Source: Nymphaea colorata
Taxonomy: Eukaryota > Streptophyta > Magnoliopsida > Nymphaeales > Nymphaeaceae
Direction of reading: 5' to 3'
NCBI RefSeq assembly: GCF_008831285.2
Contig: NC_045141.1
Coordinates: forward strand, 25,462,315 to 25,526,314
Length of the DNA stretch: 64,000 bases
The notes under the pieces were generated by a model that saw only the letters and a program-made list of their open reading frames with translations, was not told where the DNA came from and made no database searches. Within the stretch, counting starts at the first letter, position 1. Every line of letters begins with the position of its first letter. Below are positions 49,101 to 64,000 of the stretch, in pieces. Position numbers and translations under genes: made by a program.

Positions 49101-49388
49101 CTTTGCGGCCTTTAGGGGGAGGACCTGAGCCTCATGGTTTAGAGCCATGTGAGCACCTCGTGGGGCTAGATGGAGAGAACTGTCAAAATTTAAAGACCTC
49201 TCCCCTCCACAATCCCCTTTGGTTGTCGGTCACTATAAATTCAAGATCTGTGTTTACGCCAAAGAATCATGAGCCTATGGTTGTCCTCCATATATTTGGT
49301 GCTTGGCAGTACTCTCAAAGTTGTCAATTTTTTTTTCCGTCTGAAATAATCCGATGATGAGAATGCCCTGCCTCAACCCTATTCTATT
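43182..49388. other. 3' flank of YUC gene and gene-poor interval
   Basis: 43,182-43,470 probably contains the YUC 3' UTR (AATGAA-type signals near 43,453). Beyond it no coding region was supported. A degenerate 'tagctccgccaccgc'-ended repeat lies at ~45,945-46,095. A (GA)n tract lies at ~48,532-48,572. Open frames at 44,416, 44,650, 45,191 and 46,152 show no recognisable motif. Confidence 0.4.
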
Positions 49389-49680
49389 GGGAGCAGCGGT
49401 TGAATTCCAGTCGTGATACCAAAGGAATTACGCTGACCGCTTCTGCTTGCATAAGCTGTGACAGACCATGAGCGTCTAACTGTGACGCTCTCTCTCTCTC
49501 AAGGAAATCATTGATTTTTATACTATTAAAAGTTTGAAGTAACACGAACAGTTCATTCTTTTTATTGCTACAGAAGCATGCAAAACCAAAAAAATAACTT
49601 TGGTGTATGCTTCTCATCTAAATATTTCAATAATCAAGTTTGAGAAGTATGAATTTTGTTCCTGACCTGATCTACCAATT
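49389..49680 (+). repeat. Direct repeat, upstream copy of the GAPCp 5' flank
   Basis: Matches 53,490-53,825 in direct orientation, starting at 'gggagcagcggttgaa' and including 'ggaattacgctgaccgctt' and 'ttgttcctgacct'. It is part of the tandem duplication that also produced the GAPCp pseudogene. Confidence 0.7.
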
Positions 49681-51960
49681 GCTTACATTCGAGGCCGGAG
49701 GAATCAAATAACCCCATATATATAGTCCAAAGAGATGCACACACATGTATGCCTGTGAGTGTTAGCATGCTTACATGTGCATGTACACATGATTGAAAAT
49801 TTCATTGTTGGACATGGGCCTAGAAAGCGCTTTGATGCAGACTCTGAACAGAAGGGTCCCAGCCTTTTTGTTGGAGCAGAATAATTTGTACCTTTTTTAA
49901 CACAAAACCAGTTTCAAAGATGATGACATAAACCATGATTAGTCAGCAATTTTCTCTTTTTCCTATAGTAGGCATAATCACTGTCTTTTTAATAGAGCCA
50001 CCCATGTATTGAAGTTCTTCAGAACAGCAGCAATTATAGTTTTTGAAGAGGATTTAGTCCCATAAAAAGGCATTTGATAAGAAAAATATCGGATTTTTTG
50101 GCTTGCTAAAATTGATTCCCTATGGGCCATTTGGAAACGGTAACATTATGTTGTTATCTCATGCATCTAACCCAAAAAATGGTTAGATTTGTTGGACACT
50201 TTAAACAATGTTTCATGAATCTACCCCACTTTTTAGGGCACATGCACAAGTAGGGCATAATATGCCATATAAGAACATAAACATCAAAATTTTGCAGTCA
50301 TATTGGACCATGTATTCTGGCTCGAGCTTGTCGTGATGTCGTCCCTGGTCAGGTGGACAAAGCTTTTGTTGGTGATAACTTGCTTTTTTGCTTGAAAGCA
50401 TGAAACACATACATGTGTGCATGCCCAACAAGTCAGTAGACTAACCAGTTTGGGGGTGAGCTAGAGAGGAACCCTCTCCCCTTATTATACAGAGATTGTG
50501 TCGATGTCTGGTGAAAAGACAGTATATCTTCTACATGTCATACACCATATGGCACAGGAGCACATAAATATGTTTTGATGCTAATACCAAATTTCCTGTG
50601 TAAATTTGATGTCATACATATGATAAAGAGATCAAGTCATCCATTTTACATTCTTATGTGACCCAACTACAAAAAAATCTTGATTTTGATTGTCCTTGTC
50701 CTGTTATGAGGACACTAAGAACTTGCATTATTTTTGAAAGAGATCATTTGGTTAAAACCAGTGCTGCTTCATACCCCTCACAATTTTGCTGTTTTGTAGA
50801 AGCTCGTCGACGGGCTTGAAAAATCGCTCAAGTGATGGAGCTCTAACTTTTTTTACTAAATCACGTTCACGAACTTATTCGCGCTCGATCGACTCATCTG
50901 TCGTGACAACTAATGAAATCTCTTTCCTTTTTTTCTTCTCGCCCGTGAGCAACCCATCCAAACACTTCCTTGCATTGGAAATATACATTTTTCCTTTTTC
51001 CTTCTCGATGGTGCCACAGGAAAATGAGAAGAGATGGTCGTGTGCCGCGGAGCATTGTTCGTTGAAATTGTGTTTGAATAATGGAAGAGAAAGTCTGAGA
51101 CAGGAAAAAGGAAGAAACAAAATCCACGATTTTCAATGAATCCGCTGATACAGGCCTCCGATGAACCGATACGCCATAAGAGCCTTATACGCCCCTTGCA
51201 TCGTATCGGTTAGGCGAAGAGCGGCAATCCTATCTGGCAAACTGAGCTGAGTCACGTCAACAAAAACTGAGAAAAGACAAAAATGCCCCAGATACTTGCT
51301 AAATAAGAAAGCCGTTGAGGGGCAAACTCGGTATCCATTAATTCTTCTCACGTGGAGAACTACCACTACCAGGGGAAGCTTGAAAATTCGCCAACTGACT
51401 AAACTACCCCTAGACTTTTCGATTTTTTCGAATTTGGGTCGCCATCCTCTGGTTGATTCCGTTTTTACCCTCGCGGCAACTTTGGGAAGACCGCTGCTCG
51501 TGTACAACATGCCGAAAGAGAGGAAATCTGGGGACGGAAATGAACACATGTATACGAACAATGACCTGGATATCCCTGTGAAGTGGCTTTGCAAGTTCAC
51601 AACGGACAGGTGCCACCGGGTTTGCAGATTCGGTCTCTGTAACGAATCCAAATCCAGTTCTTCTCAATAACCAAACCCAAAAAAAAAAATGAAATTTATC
51701 TATACAACTTTTGAAAATTATATAGTGGCCCCCTGAGCTCTGCCATTGTGTTGGCTACCTTCTTTCTATTATGATTTAAAGTTCTTTGGGTCTGGGATCC
51801 ATGAATTTAAGATCAAACTTTCCCGTTTGGCTCTAAATGAGACTTGCCAACGTAAAAAAGTTAAAATGATAGTAGTGTGGATCAGGGATGTTAGAGTGGA
51901 TGTCTTGTCACATCAATAAAAGCATGCCCATCAAATTTGTATACCTAAAATATGAAGTAA
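49681..51960. other. Interval between duplicated blocks, no gene recognised
   Basis: Not matched by the corresponding part of the parent locus, where the equivalent flanking blocks are nearly adjacent (53,825 and ~53,868); so it was inserted here or lost there. Open frames on both strands at 51,133-51,670 (172 aa on minus, 124 aa on plus) have no recognisable motif. Confidence 0.4.
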
Positions 51961-53160
<1,200 letters not shown>

Positions 53161-53489
53161 CACAAGATTAGTTTAAATACACGAATACAAGAGAAAGGAA
53201 GACCCAATTAACGACCAACAAAAAGAAACGCTCTCTCCCTTCAATCCCTTGTAAGGAACCAGGCCTAGTAGTCCGTCACAAATAACAACTGCTCCATTAC
53301 TCCAACTGACCCCGCCCTGTGTCAGCAGGAGCTCGAACGAAGAAATTCTAAGCTTGTACAATTCAAAGGCATCAATTTGGGACGGATATTTTGAGTAAGG
53401 GGGTAAGAGTGATTAATAAAGAAGCTACTCTGTTGATGCTATCGGAGTGCAAATGATTATAATATGAACCAAAGTTTGCATAATGTTTT
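53161..53489. other. Spacer between GAPCp pseudogene and the GAPCp 5' flank
   Basis: No gene or repeat recognised. Confidence 0.4.
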
Positions 53490-53960
53490 GGGAGCAGCGG
53501 TTGAACTCCATTCATGATGCCAAAGGAATTACGCTGACCGCTTCCGCTTGCATAAGCTGCGACAGCCCATGAGCGTCTATCGGTGACGCGCTCTCTGTGT
53601 CTTTTTCTCTTCCTCAAAAGGGAATCGTTGATTTTTAAACTATTAGAAGCTTGAAGTAACAAGAACCGTTCATTTTTTCCTTTTTATTGCTATAAACTAA
53701 AAAAATAACTTGGTCTGTGCTTCTCACCTCAACATTCCTAAGATCATATCTATATGCTTGGATTATACAAACAAATATTTGAATAATCAATTTTGAGTAG
53801 TATGATTTGTGTTCCTGACCTAGTGGTCTAGGATGTTGTTGAGTAAGACAATATCCAAATTTAAAAAATTGAAAATCCTTGAAGCTTGTTTGACCTTAAC
53901 CCCTCCCTTGAATAATTTTATTTGGATAAAGAGAATCAAAAGCCTTAATTCCCCCTAGTG
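53490..53960 (+). repeat. GAPCp upstream flank, parent of the duplicated blocks
   Basis: 53,490-53,825 matches 49,389-49,680, and 53,868-53,960 matches 51,961-52,045. Confidence 0.65.
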
Positions 53961-54506
53961 AGGAAAGCTCTCTCTCAAAACGTTGTCCCATGTCACAAGC
54001 AAAGCAACCGTTGGAGTACTTTGCCCATTTGCTTCATTCATATACTCTCTATCGACAGTCGTGTGTTTTATAAGCCACAGCCGGAAGGGGCATCTATGTC
54101 ATTGCTGACATTGTTAAGGGGCAATCCCGGTCGAGTCGACGAGCACCGTCGCATGCAAGTGGCAACGCGTCCTATTTCCAACTCCGTTATTCATCTATAA
54201 AATGAAGGGCATTTTAGTACTTAAGGCGTGAAGGGCGCTTCAAAGTGTAACTTCTCTTCGCTTGATTGCCGCTTTCAAGAAACCGATTGCCACGTCAGAC
54301 AGCGGAACGGACGGCTCCGATTCAAAAAGGTCCTCGGCAGGCCCGAAAAGAGAGGGAAGGGCCGGTCAAATCACCTCTCATCTCAGGTAGCCCCCGCCAA
54401 CAACCCTTCCTATAAATACCGCCCTGACGCCCACTCAAATTCTCGCTCTCGATCTCCCTCTCTTGCTTCTCTTCTCTTCTCTTCTCTTCTCTGCAGTTCC
54501 AAGAAA
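53961..54506 (+). promoter_or_regulatory. GAPCp promoter and 5' UTR
   Basis: A clear TATAAATA box at 54,411-54,418 is followed by a CT-rich leader (TCTTC repeats at 54,466-54,494) up to the start codon at 54,507. Transcription is expected to start about 30 bp after the box. Confidence 0.6.
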
Positions 54507-61651
<7,145 letters not shown>

Positions 61652-63736
61652 GTCTCCGGCTGTGAGGAATTTCTTCACAGCTGAGATAGTGCGGATTTTT
61701 CACCTTACGCGATTTTGGTTTCTCTTCGAGTGAAGGGACAGAATTTATATTTTTTCCATGAGCAGGTCTCAAATAATTTAATAGAATGTCTTCTCATCAA
61801 TGGTGGATACTTCTATTAATTCCCTTTTTGTCGTGTGGTTTTGTGGATGAACATCTGAAATGATAAAAGTATTTGAGAATGTATTTCTCTTCCGGCCAAT
61901 CAGCCAAATCTCTATGCATATGTTCAACATGATTCTGCCGACAAATGTTTGGTGTCTCTAGCGGTATGTGTTTCTGTGTTTTTTGGCAACGTTCTCCTTC
62001 GGTGCGGAATAAAACACTGGTTAACCTTGGAAATAATTTAATTGTAAGGAAATTGTGGTTTAAGCAAGGTTATGTGTTTGTATATGCGTGCGTTAGATAC
62101 GGGTAAAACTTAAAAAGCTAGGGCTGATGATGAAGCCGAACTGGCCTTGTACAAATTCTTTCATTGACAATGAAAAGTTCATGATGCCCGTGGGCACGTC
62201 TTGATTGAGCTAGGTTTGACTCGATGTGTACGGCACCCGAATGGCCTTATCTTTGGGGAAAGGGGAAATGTCTTTATAGAAGCTAGTGTTGGGAATAAGG
62301 CCTTCTCTTGCTCTCGATCCTGAGATCGAGAAGGAAAGAAAGGTGGAAACAAAAAACCGAAAAATAAGTACAAGGATTTGTGTGAACTAGAAAAGACTAA
62401 TCTCTCTGTACATGGCTGGATTGGTTTTTTTTTTTTAAAAAAGCTCTCGCTGGGCAAAAGTACACGAGATATCGGGCCTGTTATGTGACAACATTCCCAA
62501 AGGGGGGGGGGGGTAATTGCAATATTGTCCTTATAAAATTTTTCATGGAAAACAACGGAATTATTAAAGCCTATAAAATTAAGGTCAGGCTCCACTTTCC
62601 GACAGTTGGTACAATAAATTTGTCAAAAAATTAAAAATATTTGTGCAATATAACTTTACCATAAGGGTAACACATAAATCGGCCTATATGAATAAAAAAA
62701 GCCCTTAATAAGCTCTGCTCGTTTAAACGTACGAGCAAGAAAAGCTTCACTTCCCAAGCCTATTGACGCTTACGTCCCTGATCAGAAGCTGAGGGCTATG
62801 TTAAGTTGGAATTAAATTTGGGAACCAGGAGCTGGACGCTTTTTTGGTTTAGTGTGTCCGAAATGCGATTTCGTTGGTTTAACCTGTCGAAAAAGTTTTG
62901 GAAAAGAAAATCAAAATATATATATATAGTTGGTCCAGTGACCCGTCTATTGAGTGCATAACTGGAAAGGGCTCGGGACGTTTTCCTTTCCCAGGATGCC
63001 TTGCAAACTGTTCACCTGCAAAGCGAGTCTGCTCACTAGAAACACAGGGGATGTTGGGAAAACATTCTTTATGACTAAATATGCGTAAGTCATAGGCAAA
63101 GGAGCAACTAGATCGTTGAGGATTCTCAACACAAGTCCGCTCAACCAGTCCCCAAAATTTCTGAACTTTGTCTTTAAGAGCGGCAGCCCCCTGCTCCCTC
63201 CCCCCACAGGGTCAAGACAGAGTCGGTACCACTTGGAACTTGATTTGTCACTATTTTTTTAACTTTTGGATTTTGTAAAAAATTATTATTATTTTTGTAA
63301 CTTTGGGAAATATCCAAAGCTCAAAAGACGAACTGCAGTACCATTTGAATCGCTTATGTTGATTGTATGAATCTCATTCATGACGAATTGAGTTCAGAAA
63401 CCAAATTTGCACTGGCCACACACACACACACATCCCCACCCCTTTGCTAGATCTTACAAAATCACTCTAACACAAGGAAAACAATTTGAACTGCAAAATG
63501 AAGAAAGGACAGGGTTGCAGGGAAGGTAAGGCCTCACCTTATAGCAAGGCTGTTATTTATATAAGAAACTGTATACGCACCAAACTCATTGATTTACAAC
63601 AAAAGAAAAGGACCGACGCAATCAAGTAACTTCCGTGCAGCAGAGCATCATGTTAACTTGACGATGACACAACTCCCCCTTGAGCTTTCGTACCACAAGG
63701 CTGTATAATACCGTAAAACTGATGCTCCGGCACATC
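61652..63736. other. 3' UTR of GAPCp, intergenic sequence and 3' UTR of CARA
   Basis: 61,652-61,850 is probably the GAPCp 3' UTR. 62,500-62,513 is a G run and 63,418-63,432 a (CA)n tract. ~63,500-63,736 probably contains the CARA 3' UTR on the minus strand. The convergent genes are about 2.1 kb apart. No further gene recognised. Confidence 0.45.
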
Positions 63737-64000
63737 TTATACCATGGACTTGTTTCGCTTCATCAATTCTACGAACTCCCTGAAAGCTGCATTTGAAGGA
63801 AACAAACGGTTGTTAACAAATTCCGAAGGCCGCACATGAGATAGAGAGTTTGGTAGATAACAATTGAATACTTACTCGAATCAGAATCATGGGGGCCAGG
63901 AGAAGCCTCTGGATGGTATTGAAGGGACATAACCTTTTGTCCAGGGAAGGCGAGACCAGCACAGCTTCCATCATTCAAATTGACGTGGGTCACCTCCACA
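63737..64000 (-). CDS. CARA: Carbamoyl-phosphate synthase small (glutaminase) subunit, C-terminal part
   Basis: Two minus-strand exons are visible: 63,876 to beyond 64,000 and the terminal exon 63,737-63,786 (stop 63,737-63,739), joined by a GT-AG intron. The visible protein reads [20 protein letters not shown], then [17 protein letters not shown], then [20 protein letters not shown] contains the His and Glu of the class-I glutamine amidotransferase triad; the nucleophilic Cys would be further upstream, off the window. The subunit releases ammonia from glutamine for the large subunit (CARB) in the plastid, making carbamoyl phosphate for arginine and pyrimidines. Truncated only by the window edge. 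Confidence 0.93.

Noticed and set aside
51133-51651. 172-codon minus-strand frame overlapping a 124-codon plus-strand frame
   Set aside because: No recognisable motif on either strand and no supporting splice sites.

Overview
This window is nuclear DNA of a flowering plant. The evidence is spliced genes with GT-AG introns, long AT-rich intergenic sequence, many (CT)n, (GA)n and (AT)n tracts, MITE-like elements, and plant-specific families: a YUCCA auxin-biosynthesis monooxygenase, a plastidic GAPCp, an NT-C2 protein related to PLASTID MOVEMENT IMPAIRED1, and an RPW8-type resistance domain. Nothing in the sequence fixes the genus. No rRNA, tRNA, CRISPR or prokaryotic feature was seen.

Layout. 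Bases 1-15,570 hold no convincing intact gene. They are a mosaic of duplicated and inverted pieces: a truncated copy of the upstream region of the NT-C2 gene (1-1,778), an element with ~200-bp terminal inverted repeats (1,779-2,440), a 600-bp foldback carrying a short exon-like reading frame on both arms (3,587-4,186), a second truncated promoter copy (4,797-5,270), composite repeat unit A (5,267-7,400), a ~1-kb near-palindrome (8,146-9,179) and composite unit B (9,180-11,970). The NT-C2 gene is at 17,564-19,059 (+). Bases 19,850-27,170 again hold copies of the composite repeat, mostly inverted, together with remnants of an RPW8 domain (22,903-23,330, and an inverted partial copy at 20,769-20,997). 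Bases 27,360-40,470 are gene-poor; the most notable feature there is a GC-rich, G-box-rich promoter-like island at 37,200-37,620.

The right third is genic. A YUC8-type flavin monooxygenase lies at 41,099-43,181 (+, 3 exons, 425 aa). A complete GAPCp gene lies at 54,507-61,651 (+, 14 exons, 422 aa). A decayed partial tandem copy of it lies just upstream (52,050-53,160, exons 6-8), and its upstream flank is duplicated as well. The last two exons of the carbamoyl-phosphate synthase small subunit (CARA, minus strand) run off the right edge.

The genes do not form a functional cluster. YUC makes auxin in the ER/cytosol, GAPCp acts in plastid glycolysis, CARA feeds plastid arginine and pyrimidine synthesis, and the NT-C2 protein probably acts at membranes or the cytoskeleton. 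The main interest is local duplication: the same promoter plus start codon copied three times, foldbacks that could give hairpin RNA, and a GAPDH duplicate that has lost its catalytic cysteine.
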